DNA of 64,000 bases from Curtobacterium pusillum (GTDB lineage Bacteria > Actinomycetota > Actinomycetes > Actinomycetales > Microbacteriaceae). Within the stretch, counting starts at the first letter, position 1; each line of letters begins with the position of its first letter. Positions 12,003 through 20,656 of the stretch are shown here, piece after piece. The position numbers and the translations under genes are program-made. The stretch spans positions 310,001-374,000 of the forward strand of contig NZ_VEIY01000003.1 in NCBI RefSeq assembly GCF_007680845.1, in the 5' to 3' direction. Below the pieces are notes generated by a model. It did no database searches and was not told the origin of the DNA. It was given only the letters and a program-made list of their open reading frames with translations.

Positions 12003-12872
12003 TCAGTGCTCGTCAGCCAGCGCGAGCTGGATGTACACAGCGGTCAGCAGCATGAAGACGTACGCCTGCAGCAGCGCGACCAGGATCTCGAAGAAGCTGA
12101 ACGCGATGCCGAACGCGAGCGTCCCGACTCCGAACACCTTGAAACCGAGCGAGGCGTCGAAGAAGAAGAACTGCGTGGCAGCGAAGAACAGGACGAGCAG
12201 CAGGTGGCCGACGACCATGTTCATCAGGAGTCGCAGCGTCAGCGTCACCGGTCGGAGCACGAAGGTCGAGACGAGCTCGATCGGCGTCACGATGATGTAC
12301 AGGTACCACGGCACTCCGGGCGGGAACAGCGAGTTCCGGAGGAAGGTGCCGGGGTGCTTGCGCAGACCCGCGTAGATGAAGGCCACGTAGGCGACGATCG
12401 CGAGGATCATCGGGTACGCGATGCGGCTGGTGCCCTGCAGGTTGAGCCCCGGGATGAGACCCGTCAGGTTCAGGAACAGCACGGAGAAGAAGATCGTGGC
12501 GAGGAGCGGGAGGAACCGCTTGCCGTCCTTCTCGCCCAGGTTGTCGAAGGTGTTCCGGCGGACGACGTCGAACGCGTACTCGATGAGCGCCTGGCCACGG
12601 CCGGGAACGAGCTTGAGCGAACGGGTCCCGATGATGCCGATCAGCAGCAGGACCGCGACGGCGATGAACCGGATGATGACGAGTCGGTCGATCTCGAAGG
12701 GCGTCCCCGCGAAGAAGATCGCATCCGGGAAGAACTCGTTGATCGACGGACCATGGAACTCGGCGGCCTGGCTGCTCCCCGCCGCGACGGGGTTACCCGC
12801 AGCGGTGAGGGACAGGGGAAGAGCGTGGGATAGCAGCGCTGTCTCCTGTGTCGGCGCGCGCACGCAAGGCAC
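12003..12872 (-). CDS. atpB: ATP synthase a subunit
   Basis: Up to 289 residues from ATG 12872. It is a multi-spanning Fo subunit with the essential Arg in LTLRLLMNMVVGHL and the conserved GINLQ-like block GLNLQGTSRIAYP. The first 13 residues are not hydrophobic, and a GGAGA lies inside them just before an in-frame CTG (about 12833), so the true start may be shorter. The gene opens the atpBEFHAGDC operon. The 95 bp upstream contain a possible TAGGCT -10 element. Confidence 0.95.
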   Translation of the reverse strand: MPCVRAPTQETALLSHALPLSLTAAGNPVAAGSSQAAEFHGPSINEFFPDAIFFAGTPFEIDRLVIIRFIAVAVLLLIGIIGTRSLKLVPGRGQALIEYAFDVVRRNTFDNLGEKDGKRFLPLLATIFFSVLFLNLTGLIPGLNLQGTSRIAYPMILAIVAYVAFIYAGLRKHPGTFLRNSLFPPGVPWYLYIIVTPIELVSTFVLRPVTLTLRLLMNMVVGHLLLVLFFAATQFFFFDASLGFKVFGVGTLAFGIAFSFFEILVALLQAYVFMLLTAVYIQLALADEH

Positions 12873-12967
12873 GCGATGGTGGACGTTGTGGAGGCTCGTC
12901 CGCTCCGAGCATTGCTCCGGACGCGGACTCCGAGAAGCCTATCAGGTGCTGGAGCCTTCCCGGGCTC

Positions 12968-13447
12968 TCAGTCCCGCGTGGGCGGATTCTCAGACTGCGC
13001 CGGGTCCCCCCGCAGCGACACCCCGATCGGGATCCGCGCCTTGGCCACGGCCACCACGTCGATCACGAGCGAGCCGACGACGCCCACGATGATGACGACG
13101 GCCAGCACCGGGAAGTCCACCCAGTCCCGGTCACGGAGCGCGAGGAGCACCACCAGGAACAGGATGAACTTGAGGATCCACGTGCCCATCACGATGCCGA
13201 AGAACGCGCCGGAGATCATCTGCCCCTTCGACACCCGCAGGGCGACGAGCACCGAGAGCGCGGTCAGCCCGAGGAACACGACGCTGAGCACCGCACCGAG
13301 CAGACCGGCGACGAGGCCCGGCGTGCCGGAGACCAGCAGGCCGACCAGGCCCCCGACGACGGCGAGCCCCACGGCGAACAGCGCCGCCCAGACGAGGATG
13401 CGGCGGAACACCGGCCGGACGTGGTCGAGCGCGTTCGGTGCGGTCAC
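12968..13447 (-). CDS. AtpI-like membrane protein
   Basis: A 159-residue protein with four hydrophobic segments (about 18-40, 45-70, 88-105, 115-137) between tagO and atpB. Position and topology match the AtpI/Uncl-type proteins that assist assembly of the c-ring or Mg2+ supply. Sequence conservation is too low for a firm name. It starts at 13447, overlapping the end of the transferase gene. Confidence 0.75.
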   Translation of the reverse strand: MTAPNALDHVRPVFRRILVWAALFAVGLAVVGGLVGLLVSGTPGLVAGLLGAVLSVVFLGLTALSVLVALRVSKGQMISGAFFGIVMGTWILKFILFLVVLLALRDRDWVDFPVLAVVIIVGVVGSLVIDVVAVAKARIPIGVSLRGDPAQSENPPTRD

Positions 13448-14670
13448 GTGATGTCTCCTGGGATGGTGCGGTCGTTGGCGGCCCGGTCGAGCGGGTCGAG
13501 GCTGGCGTCCACCACGGGGGTGGACCGAGTGGCGGCCTGGGCGGCGAACTCGGCGCGCTTACGGCCGAGCGGGGCGAAGGTCGCGACGGCGCAGACGGTG
13601 AAGCCGACCGCGACGAACACGACCACCCAGTACCAGTCCACGAAGAGGAACAGCAGGCAGCCGACGGCGACCGTGGCGGTCCACGCGTAGAAGATGAGCA
13701 CCGCGTGGAAGTGCGAGTGCCCCATGTCGAGCAGGCGGTGGTGCAGGTGCTTCCGGTCGGCCGAGAACGGCGACTTCCCGGCGCTCAGGCGTCGGGTGAC
13801 CGCCAGGCCGAAGTCCAGGATCGGCACGATGAGGATCGCGAACGGCAGCAGGATCGGGATGAACGCCGGCAGCAGCGCCTGGCGGGTCTGCACCGCGGCG
13901 GGGTCGATGTTGCCCGTGACGGACACGGCGCTCGTCGCCATCAGGAACCCGACGAGCAGCGCTCCGGCGTCCCCCATGAAGAGCTTCGCCGGGTGCCAGT
14001 TGAGGATGAGGAAGCCGAAGCACGCCCCGACGAGCACCGCCGTGAGCAGGGACGGCAGGTTGAAGAAGAACTCGGTCTGCACGACCACGCGGTTGATGAA
14101 GAACGTGTAGAGGAAGAACACGCCGCCCGCGATGATCGCGACGCCGGCCACGAGCCCGTCGAGCCCGTCGATGAAGTTCACGGCGTTCATCACGAGCACC
14201 ACCGCCAGCACGGTGAAGATGAGGCTCATGTACGACGAGCCGACGCCGAGCGTGTTGCCGATCGGCAGCGACACGATCGCCACGCCCTGCCACGCGAGGA
14301 TCCCCGCGGCGATGATCTGCCCCGCGAGCTTCGTCATCCAGTCGAGGTCCCAGATGTCGTCCGCGACCCCGAGGACGACGATGATGGTCGCTCCCCCGAG
14401 CACGGCGAGTACCCGGCCCGGCTCGGAGAACACCAGCCGGAAGTAGTCGGTCCCCGCGATCGACGGGAACAGGAACCACGCCGCCAGCAGCGAGACGATG
14501 ACGCCGAGGTACATCGCGATGCCGCCGAGGCGGGGCGTCGGCGTGCGGTGCACGTCGCGCTCCCGGACCTTCGGGTACCACTTGTACTTCAGCCCCAGCT
14601 TCCACACGATCCAGCTGACGCAGAAGCTCACCACGGCGGCGATCGCCCCGGCGAGCAGGTAGTACTTCAT
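13444..14670 (-). CDS. Undecaprenyl-phosphate N-acetylglucosaminyl 1-phosphate transferase family (TagO/WecA/MraY)
   Basis: A 408-residue polytopic enzyme that moves a sugar-1-phosphate from a UDP-sugar to undecaprenyl phosphate, the first step of teichoic-acid-like or exopolysaccharide synthesis. The family's catalytic loops are visible: DDIWDLDW, NAVNFIDGLDGL, KLFMGDAGA and the His-rich HLHHRLLDMGHSH. About ten or eleven membrane segments are present. It overlaps tsaC upstream by four bases and the AtpI-like gene downstream. This placement beside the atp operon is conserved across Actinobacteria. Confidence 0.93.
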   Translation of the reverse strand: MKYYLLAGAIAAVVSFCVSWIVWKLGLKYKWYPKVRERDVHRTPTPRLGGIAMYLGVIVSLLAAWFLFPSIAGTDYFRLVFSEPGRVLAVLGGATIIVVLGVADDIWDLDWMTKLAGQIIAAGILAWQGVAIVSLPIGNTLGVGSSYMSLIFTVLAVVLVMNAVNFIDGLDGLVAGVAIIAGGVFFLYTFFINRVVVQTEFFFNLPSLLTAVLVGACFGFLILNWHPAKLFMGDAGALLVGFLMATSAVSVTGNIDPAAVQTRQALLPAFIPILLPFAILIVPILDFGLAVTRRLSAGKSPFSADRKHLHHRLLDMGHSHFHAVLIFYAWTATVAVGCLLFLFVDWYWVVVFVAVGFTVCAVATFAPLGRKRAEFAAQAATRSTPVVDASLDPLDRAANDRTIPGDIT

Positions 14671-15341
14671 CCGACGAGGTCGGCTCCGACGACCCTGGCG
14701 ATCTCGTCGTCCGAGATCACGCCGTGGCGGACGATCAGGAGCTTCCCGCCGTCGGAGAGTCCGGTGGCGTCCACGATCGTCGAGCCGGTGGAGGCCTCGA
14801 ACCCCTCGTGCGCCTCGATCGGGCCGCCGTCCAGGTACACGGCGACGCTGTCACCGAGCATCGCCTCGGCCTGGTCGGCGTCCATCGCGGCCGGGTCACC
14901 CGTCGAGTTCGCGGAGGACACCGCGAGCGGCCCGACCTCCTGCAGCAGCTCGAGCGCGATCCGGGAGTCCGGCATCCGGAGCGCGACGGTCCCGCGGGTC
15001 TCGCCGAGGTCCCAGTCGAGGGACGGCTGGGCACGCAGGATGACGGTCAGGCCGCCGGGCCAGAACTCGTCGACGAGGTCGCGCACCTGCTCCGGGATGT
15101 CGCTCGCGAGCGCCTCGAGCGTCGGCGGACCGGGGATGAGCACCGGCGGCGGTGACTGCCGCGTCCGGCCCTTCGCGTCGAGCAGGCGCTGGACGGCGGC
15201 CTGGCTGAAGGCGTCCGCGGCCACGCCGTAGACGGTGTCGGTGGGGACGACGACGAGCTCTCCGCGCCCGAGGGCGGCTCGTGCGAGCCGCATCCCGGTC
15301 AGGAGCCCGTCGGAGTCGGTGCAGTCGTATCGGGATGCCAT
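14667..15341 (-). CDS. tsaC: L-threonylcarbamoyladenylate synthase (Sua5/YrdC/YwlC)
   Basis: A 224-residue enzyme that makes threonylcarbamoyl-AMP for the t6A37 tRNA modification. The signature near residues 30-45 (VVVPTDTVYGVAADAF) and the block SSANSTGDPA are typical. The chosen ATG 15341 gives the usual N-terminus. A TATCAT hexamer at 15351-15356 (minus) lies 9 nt upstream, suggesting a very short leader. In many actinobacteria this gene directly follows prmC; here a plus-strand HAD gene and repeats intervene. Confidence 0.93.
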   Translation of the reverse strand: MASRYDCTDSDGLLTGMRLARAALGRGELVVVPTDTVYGVAADAFSQAAVQRLLDAKGRTRQSPPPVLIPGPPTLEALASDIPEQVRDLVDEFWPGGLTVILRAQPSLDWDLGETRGTVALRMPDSRIALELLQEVGPLAVSSANSTGDPAAMDADQAEAMLGDSVAVYLDGGPIEAHEGFEASTGSTIVDATGLSDGGKLLIVRHGVISDDEIARVVGADLVG

Positions 15342-15378
15342 GACTCGACGATGATAGTGCGACACAATGGAGGACATC

Positions 15379-16032
15379 GTGAACGAGACCTCCGCGCCCC
15401 CGCTCCTGTTCCTCTTCGACATGGACGACGTCCTGGTCCGCTACGACTGGAAGGTGCGGATGGCCGCCCTCTCCGAGTTCACCGGGCACGAGTTCGAGGA
15501 GCTCCGTCGGCGCTGGTGGGACTGCGGGAACGAGCAGCGGGCCGAGGCCGGCGGGTTCGCCGACGGCGACGAGTACCTCGCCGCGTTCGAGCAGGCGATG
15601 GGGTGCGACGTCCCCGAGGCCGAGTGGGCCCGGATCCGCGGGTCCGCGATGACCGAGCTGCCCGAACGGATCGAGGCGGTGCGGATCGCCAGCGAGCACG
15701 GCCGGGTCGGCCTCCTCACGAACAACGGTCCGCTCGCCGGCCGCTGGATCCACCGGTGGGCGCCGTCGCTCCCGCCGCTGTTCGGCGAGCACCTCGACAC
15801 GTCGAGCAACTTCGGCGCGCGCAAGCCCGAGCCCGAGGTCTTCGAGCGTGCGCTCGAGCACCACGGCGTGCCGGCCGAGCGCACGTTCTTCGCCGACGAC
15901 ATGCCCGAGAACATCGCGGGTGCGAGGAGCGTCGGCATCCACGCGGTGCTGGTCGAGCACGACACGGACCTCCGTGACGAGGTGCGCGCGTTCGTCGCGG
16001 CGCAGGACCGCGCCGCGGCTCCCGCCGCGTAG
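15379..16032 (+). CDS. HAD-superfamily hydrolase
   Basis: 217 residues from GTG 15379, which has GGAGG 5 nt upstream; an ATG at 15367 would add four residues. Motif I is LFDMDDVLV (nucleophile and acid/base Asp), motif II LLTNNG, motif III Lys in RKPEPEVFERAL, and motif IV FFADDMPENI. It resembles haloacid dehalogenase/epoxide hydrolase-like small-molecule phosphatases; the substrate is not predictable. It is the only plus-strand gene between prmC and tsaC, and its stop codon lies inside the first copy of the 71-bp repeat. Confidence 0.9.
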   Translation: MNETSAPPLLFLFDMDDVLVRYDWKVRMAALSEFTGHEFEELRRRWWDCGNEQRAEAGGFADGDEYLAAFEQAMGCDVPEAEWARIRGSAMTELPERIEAVRIASEHGRVGLLTNNGPLAGRWIHRWAPSLPPLFGEHLDTSSNFGARKPEPEVFERALEHHGVPAERTFFADDMPENIAGARSVGIHAVLVEHDTDLRDEVRAFVAAQDRAAAPAA

Positions 16033-16224
16033 GGAGCGGAACCGGGCGTACCGGGTCGGATGGAACCGCCGGGTACGCCCGGAAGGACCAGGTACGCCCG
16101 GAACCGCGCCTCCAGTCCCGCGCCCCCGCACGATCCTTCCCATCTCACGCGCGGTAGGGAGCGGAACCGGGCGTACCGGGTCGAATGGAACCGCCGGGTA
16201 CGCCCGAAAGGACCAGGTACGCCC
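16029..16224. repeat. Duplicated 71-bp intergenic repeat pair
   Basis: Copy A (16029-16099) and copy B (16154-16224) are 71 bp each and differ at two positions. Copy A begins with the HAD stop codon. Each contains a stem of the type GGGCGTACCGGG ... CCGGGTACGCCC and ends with CCAGGTACGCCC. A related, diverged palindrome occurs at about 28994-29042. Between the copies lies a CCGCGCCTCCAGTCCCG element (16104-16120). The region separates convergent genes (HAD and prmC). Confidence 0.9.
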
Positions 16225-16234
16225 CCCCCCCCCC
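16222..16234. repeat. Homopolymer of 13 cytosines
   Basis: An uninterrupted C13 run at the downstream edge of repeat copy B. It is the longest homopolymer I noticed in the window. Such runs are prone to replication slippage and to sequencing length error. It lies outside coding sequence. Confidence 0.9.
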
Positions 16235-16274
16235 AATCCAGCGACCCCGGACGGGAGGCGCGGCGCGGCCGGGA

Positions 16275-17144
16275 CTACCGGGTCGCGGTGGTCGTGCGGT
16301 CGCGTCCCGTCAGGTCCTGGTGCGTCTCCGGGGTCCGGAACCCCCGGCGCGCCAGGACCTCCCGGACGCCGGCGCCCTGCGACTCGGCGTGCTCGATGAC
16401 GAGGACTCCCCCGGGCACGAGCAACCGCCACGCGGTCTCGGCGAGGGCCCGCACCGCGTCGAGGCCGTCCGGACCGCCGTACAGCGCCATCGCCGGGTCG
16501 TGGTCGCGGACCTCGGGGTCGATCGGCACCGCGTCGTCCGGCACGTACGGCGGGTTCGACACGACGACCGACACCGTGCCGTCCAGCTCGGGGAGCGCGT
16601 CGGCGAGGTCGCCCTCGACGAGTCGGACCGTCCCGCCGTGCGCGTCGACGTTGCGGCGGGTCCACGGCAGCGCTTCGGGCGACGCCTCGACCGCGTGGAC
16701 CACGGCGTTCGGCACCTCGGTGTCCATGGCGATCGCGATCGCACCGCTGCCGGAACCGAGGTCGACCGCGATCGGCGACGGCACCGCCACCGCCCGGAGC
16801 GCGTCGATGCCGAACTGCACCACGCCCTCCGTCTCGGGGCGGGGCACGAAGACGCCGGGTCCGACGGCCAGGGTGAGGGAGCGGAAGTGCGCCTCCCCCG
16901 TGATGTGCTGCAGGGGCTCGCGGGTGATGCGGCGCGCGACGGCCTGCCGGAAGCGCTCGACGTGCTCGGCCGCGATCGCGCCACCGGTCAGCGCACGGGC
17001 CTGCACGGCACCGCGGGACGTGTCGGTCGCCCAGGCGAGCAGGAGCTCGGCGTCGACCTGCGGGCTGACGACGCCGGCAGCGTCGAGCGCCGCGGCCGCC
17101 TCGCGCAGGAGGCGATCAGCAGCGAACGTTCCGTCACCACCCAC
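16275..17144 (-). CDS. prmC: Peptide chain release factor N5-glutamine methyltransferase
   Basis: 289 residues. It methylates the Gln of the GGQ motif in release factors. The N-terminal helical substrate-binding domain is followed by a class I SAM methyltransferase domain with VDLGSGSGAIAIAM and the NPPY motif (SNPPYVPDD) that binds the glutamine side chain. The GTG start at 17144 follows prfA by 20 bp. That spacer is a GCCGCGCCTCCAGGCC repeat, which read on the minus strand supplies a GGAGG 11 nt before the start. Coupling with prfA fits its substrate. Confidence 0.96.
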   Translation of the reverse strand: MGGDGTFAADRLLREAAAALDAAGVVSPQVDAELLLAWATDTSRGAVQARALTGGAIAAEHVERFRQAVARRITREPLQHITGEAHFRSLTLAVGPGVFVPRPETEGVVQFGIDALRAVAVPSPIAVDLGSGSGAIAIAMDTEVPNAVVHAVEASPEALPWTRRNVDAHGGTVRLVEGDLADALPELDGTVSVVVSNPPYVPDDAVPIDPEVRDHDPAMALYGGPDGLDAVRALAETAWRLLVPGGVLVIEHAESQGAGVREVLARRGFRTPETHQDLTGRDRTTTATR

Positions 17145-17164
17145 GGCGAGCCGCGCCTCCAGGC

Positions 17165-18247
17165 CTAGGCGTCCTGGTCACCGATGGCGGCCAGACGTGC
17201 CTCTTCGTCCGCGCTGATGGCGGACTGGATGACGGGCTCGAGCGCACCGTTCATCACGCGGTCCAGGTCGTACGCCTTGTACCCGGTGCGGTGGTCCGCG
17301 ATGCGGTTCTCCGGGAAGTTGTACGTGCGGATGCGCTCCGAACGGTCCATGCCGCGGATCTGCGACTTGCGCGCGTCCGAGGCGATCGCGTCGAGCTCCT
17401 CCTGCTGGCGCGCGAGGATGCGGGCGCGCAGGACGCGCATGCCGGCCTCACGGTTCTGCAGCTGGGACTTCTCGTTCTGCATCGCCACCGTGATGCCCGT
17501 GGGCAGGTGGGTGATGCGGACCGCGGAGTCCGTGGTGTTCACCGACTGACCGCCGGGACCGGACGACCGGTACACGTCGATCTTGAGGTCGTTCTGGTTG
17601 ATCTGGACCTCTTCGGGTTCGTCGACCTCGGGGAAGACCAGCACGCCGGTCGTCGAGGTGTGGATGCGCCCCTGCGACTCGGTCGCCGGCACACGCTGCA
17701 CGCGGTGCACGCCGCCCTCGTACTTGAGGTGCGCCCAGACGCCCTGGGACGGGTCGGTCGCGTTCGACTTGATCGCGACCTGGACGTCCTTGTAGCCGCC
17801 GAGGTCGCTCTCGGTGCGCTCGAGGAGCTCGACCTTCCAGCCCTTGGTCTCGGCGTAGTGCGAGTACATCCGCAGGAGGTCCGCCGCGAAGAGCGCGGAC
17901 TCCTCGCCGCCCTCACCGCCCTTGATCTCCATGATCACGTCGCGCCCGTCGTCGGGGTCGCGCGGGATGAGCAGCCGGCGGAGACGCTCCTGGCGCTCCG
18001 ACAGCTGCTCCTCGAGCCCGGGGACCTCGTCCGCGAACGCCGAGTCCTCACGCGCGAGCTCCTGGGCGGCGGCGAGGTCGTCCCCCGCCGCCTTCCAGGC
18101 CTCGTACGCGGACTTGATCTGGTTGAGCTCGGCGTACCGCCGGTTCACCTTCTTCGCCCGGGCCGCATCGGCGTGGAGCGCGGGGTCCGACAGCTGCTGC
18201 GTCAGGTCCTCGTGTTCCGCCAGCAGCCCTGCTACCGACTCGAACAC
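17165..18247 (-). CDS. prfA: Peptide chain release factor 1
   Basis: 360 residues. It recognises UAA/UAG and triggers peptide release. The GGQ motif ([14 protein letters not shown]) is near residue 231, and the codon-recognition region [13 protein letters not shown] distinguishes RF1. Length is normal. It lies between rho (3-bp gap) and prmC. Confidence 0.98.
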   Translation of the reverse strand: MFESVAGLLAEHEDLTQQLSDPALHADAARAKKVNRRYAELNQIKSAYEAWKAAGDDLAAAQELAREDSAFADEVPGLEEQLSERQERLRRLLIPRDPDDGRDVIMEIKGGEGGEESALFAADLLRMYSHYAETKGWKVELLERTESDLGGYKDVQVAIKSNATDPSQGVWAHLKYEGGVHRVQRVPATESQGRIHTSTTGVLVFPEVDEPEEVQINQNDLKIDVYRSSGPGGQSVNTTDSAVRITHLPTGITVAMQNEKSQLQNREAGMRVLRARILARQQEELDAIASDARKSQIRGMDRSERIRTYNFPENRIADHRTGYKAYDLDRVMNGALEPVIQSAISADEEARLAAIGDQDA

Positions 18248-18250
18248 GCG

Positions 18251-20494
18251 TTACTCCTGGTGGCCGTTGTGGTGCCCACCGGTCGTGGGGACCGACTTCT
18301 GCACCTGGACCAGGAACTCGACGTTCGACTGCGTCTCCTTGAGGTTCCGCAGCACGATCTCGAGTGCCTGCTGCGGGTCGAGCCCGGCGAGGGCACGACG
18401 CAGACGCCACGTGATCTTGACCTCGTCGGCGGAGAGCAGCTGCTCCTCGCGACGGGTGCCGGAGGCGTTGACGTCGACGGCCGGGAAGATCCGCTTGTCG
18501 GCGAGGTGCCGGTTGAGGCGGAGCTCCATGTTGCCGGTGCCCTTGAACTCCTCGAAGATGACCTCGTCCATCTTGGAGCCGGTCTCGACGAGCGCCGTCG
18601 CGAGGATGGTCAGCGAGCCGCCGTCCTCGATGTTGCGCGCGGCGCCGAAGAAGCGCTTCGGCGGGTACAGGGCCGCCGAGTCGACGCCACCGGACAGCAC
18701 GCGACCGGAGGCCGGCGTGGACAGGTTGTAGGCGCGGCCCAGGCGGGTGATCGAGTCGAGGAGCAGGACCACGTCGTGGCCGAGCTCGACGAGGCGCTTC
18801 GCACGCTCGATGGCCAGCTCGGCGACGGTCGTGTGGTCCTCGGCGGGTCGGTCGAAGGTCGAGGCGATGACCTCGCCCTTCACCGAGCGCTGCATGTCGG
18901 TGACCTCTTCGGGGCGCTCGTCGACGAGGACGACCATGAGGTGCGCCTCGGGGTTGTTCTTGGCGACGGCGTTCGCGATGGCCTGCAGCACGACGGTCTT
19001 GCCGGCCTTCGGCGGGGACACGATGAGGCCGCGCTGGCCCTTGCCGATCGGCGACACGAGGTCGATGATCCGCGTCGAGAGCTTCGACGGCTCGGTCTCG
19101 AGGCGCAGGCGCTCGTTCGGGTACAGCGGCGTGAGGTCCTGGAAGTCGACCCGCGCGGCCGCCTCGTCGGTGGTCTGCCCGTTCACCGAGTCGACCTTGA
19201 CGAGCGCGTTGTACTTCTGGCGGCTCTGCTGCTCGCCACCCTGCGGCTGCTTGATCGCACCGACGACGGCGTCGCCCTTGCGCAGGTGGTACTTCTTCAC
19301 CTGGCCGAGGGAGACGTAGACGTCGTTCGGGCCCGGGAGGTAGCCGGTCGTGCGGACGAAGGCGTAGTTGTCGAGGACGTCGAGGATGCCCGCGATGGGG
19401 ATGAGGACGTCGTCCTCGGTGACCTCCGGCTCGAACTCGTCGTTCTGACCGCCACGGCCGCGCTTGCGGTCACGCTGGCGACGGCTGCGGCCGCCCTCGG
19501 TGTCGTCGACGTTCTGCTTCTGCTGCTGCTGACCCTGCTGGCCCTGCTGCTTCTGCTGGCCGTTCTGCTTCTGGTCGGCCTTGTCGTCCTGCTGGGCCTG
19601 CTTCTGCTCGCCCTGCTGGCCGTTCTTCTGACCGTTGTCGCGGCCGCCGTTGTCACGACCACCGTTCTGCTGGCCGCCGTTCGCCTGGGCCTGCGACGCG
19701 TTCTGGTCGCCGCCCTGCTCGCCGTTCTCGGCGTTCTGACCGCGGCCACGACCACGACCACGGCTGCGACGGCCGCGACGCGAACCGTTCTCGCCCTGCT
19801 GGTCGTTCTGGTCGCCCTGCTCGTTCTGGTCGCCGCGGTCGCCGCGGTCGTCCTGGTCCGACGACGAGGACGACGCCGACGACGCCGACGACGCCTCGGA
19901 CGAGTCGGCCGACTCGGTGGACCGGTGCTGCTCCTGCTGGACGGCGCCGGCGGACTCGCCACGCGCCTCCTGGACGTCCTGCGCGGCACGACCGCCACGG
20001 CCGCGGCGCTGGCCACCGGCCTGGGCGGCTTCCTGGGCGTCCTTCTCGGCGCGGACCTGGTCGAGCCCGGCGAGGAGGTCCTCGGTGCCGGTGTGGCCGT
20101 GGTTGGTGTGCTCGGCGGCCGAGGTCGGCGCCGCGCTGACCGTGCCGCCGGACGAGGCACGGCGGGAGCGGCGGGCACGCGATGCGGGCTGCGCGTCGTC
20201 GGCGACGGGGGCTGCCGGCGCCTCGGCGGCAGCCGGGGCCGCGGCAGGGGTCTCGACGGGCGCTGCCGTCGGCTCGGGGAGCGTCGGCTGCGCGGCCGGC
20301 GCCTCGGCCGCGGGGGCCTCGGCCGCCGGGGCTTCGGGACGCTTGTCCTCGATGGAAGCGATGAGGTCGCCCTTGCGGAGCTTCGAGAGCCCCGTGATGC
20401 CGAGGGCGGAGGCGATGCGCTGGAGTTCCGGGAGCCGGAGGGCGCGCAGGTCGCTGGGGATCTCCACGGGAGTGGAGTCGTTGACGTTCGTCAA
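18251..20494 (-). CDS. rho: Transcription termination factor Rho with long disordered insertion
   Basis: 747 residues against 419 in E. coli. The C-terminal part is a complete Rho motor: RNA-binding OSB block (ILDVLDNYAFVRT), Walker A PPKAGKTVV near residue 495 and VLVDERPEEVTDMQRS. Between the N-terminal helical domain (residues 10-50) and the RNA-binding domain lie about 280 residues of low complexity. First comes Ala/Pro-rich text, then an Arg/Gly block (RRGRRSRGRGRGRG), then a Gln/Asn/Asp-rich stretch (about 245-330). The start is TTG 20494 behind AGGAAA. The 160-bp leader separates it from thrB and contains that gene's terminator. Confidence 0.98.
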   Translation of the reverse strand: MTNVNDSTPVEIPSDLRALRLPELQRIASALGITGLSKLRKGDLIASIEDKRPEAPAAEAPAAEAPAAQPTLPEPTAAPVETPAAAPAAAEAPAAPVADDAQPASRARRSRRASSGGTVSAAPTSAAEHTNHGHTGTEDLLAGLDQVRAEKDAQEAAQAGGQRRGRGGRAAQDVQEARGESAGAVQQEQHRSTESADSSEASSASSASSSSSDQDDRGDRGDQNEQGDQNDQQGENGSRRGRRSRGRGRGRGQNAENGEQGGDQNASQAQANGGQQNGGRDNGGRDNGQKNGQQGEQKQAQQDDKADQKQNGQQKQQGQQGQQQQKQNVDDTEGGRSRRQRDRKRGRGGQNDEFEPEVTEDDVLIPIAGILDVLDNYAFVRTTGYLPGPNDVYVSLGQVKKYHLRKGDAVVGAIKQPQGGEQQSRQKYNALVKVDSVNGQTTDEAAARVDFQDLTPLYPNERLRLETEPSKLSTRIIDLVSPIGKGQRGLIVSPPKAGKTVVLQAIANAVAKNNPEAHLMVVLVDERPEEVTDMQRSVKGEVIASTFDRPAEDHTTVAELAIERAKRLVELGHDVVLLLDSITRLGRAYNLSTPASGRVLSGGVDSAALYPPKRFFGAARNIEDGGSLTILATALVETGSKMDEVIFEEFKGTGNMELRLNRHLADKRIFPAVDVNASGTRREEQLLSADEVKITWRLRRALAGLDPQQALEIVLRNLKETQSNVEFLVQVQKSVPTTGGHHNGHQE

Positions 20495-20599
20495 GGTCGG
20501 TGTTTCCTTTCGAACCGCAGAACGCGGAGAGTTTCCACCGTCCCGGATGCACGGGTATGCATCGACCGCCGTTCAGACGACGGACCGGGATTCGGTGAT

Positions 20600-20637
20600 C
20601 AGAAAGAGATTGCCCCCGCGCACCGGACCCTGCGCGG
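20600..20637 (-). terminator. Intrinsic terminator downstream of thrB
   Basis: On the minus strand CCGCGCA and TGCGCGG (7-bp perfect stem, 20616-20637) flank an 8-nt loop. They are followed by a T-rich tail (ATCTCTTTCT, 20601-20610), unusual in this GC-rich sequence. It lies 20 bp after the thrB stop and separates the threonine operon from rho. Confidence 0.75.
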
Positions 20638-20656
20638 CGAGGAACGTTCCTGCTGC

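Noticed and set aside
17145..17164. GGAGGCGCGG elements as a ribosome-binding-site family
   Set aside because: At prmC it could serve as a Shine-Dalgarno, but in most other places the orientation or distance is wrong, so this is at best a side effect.
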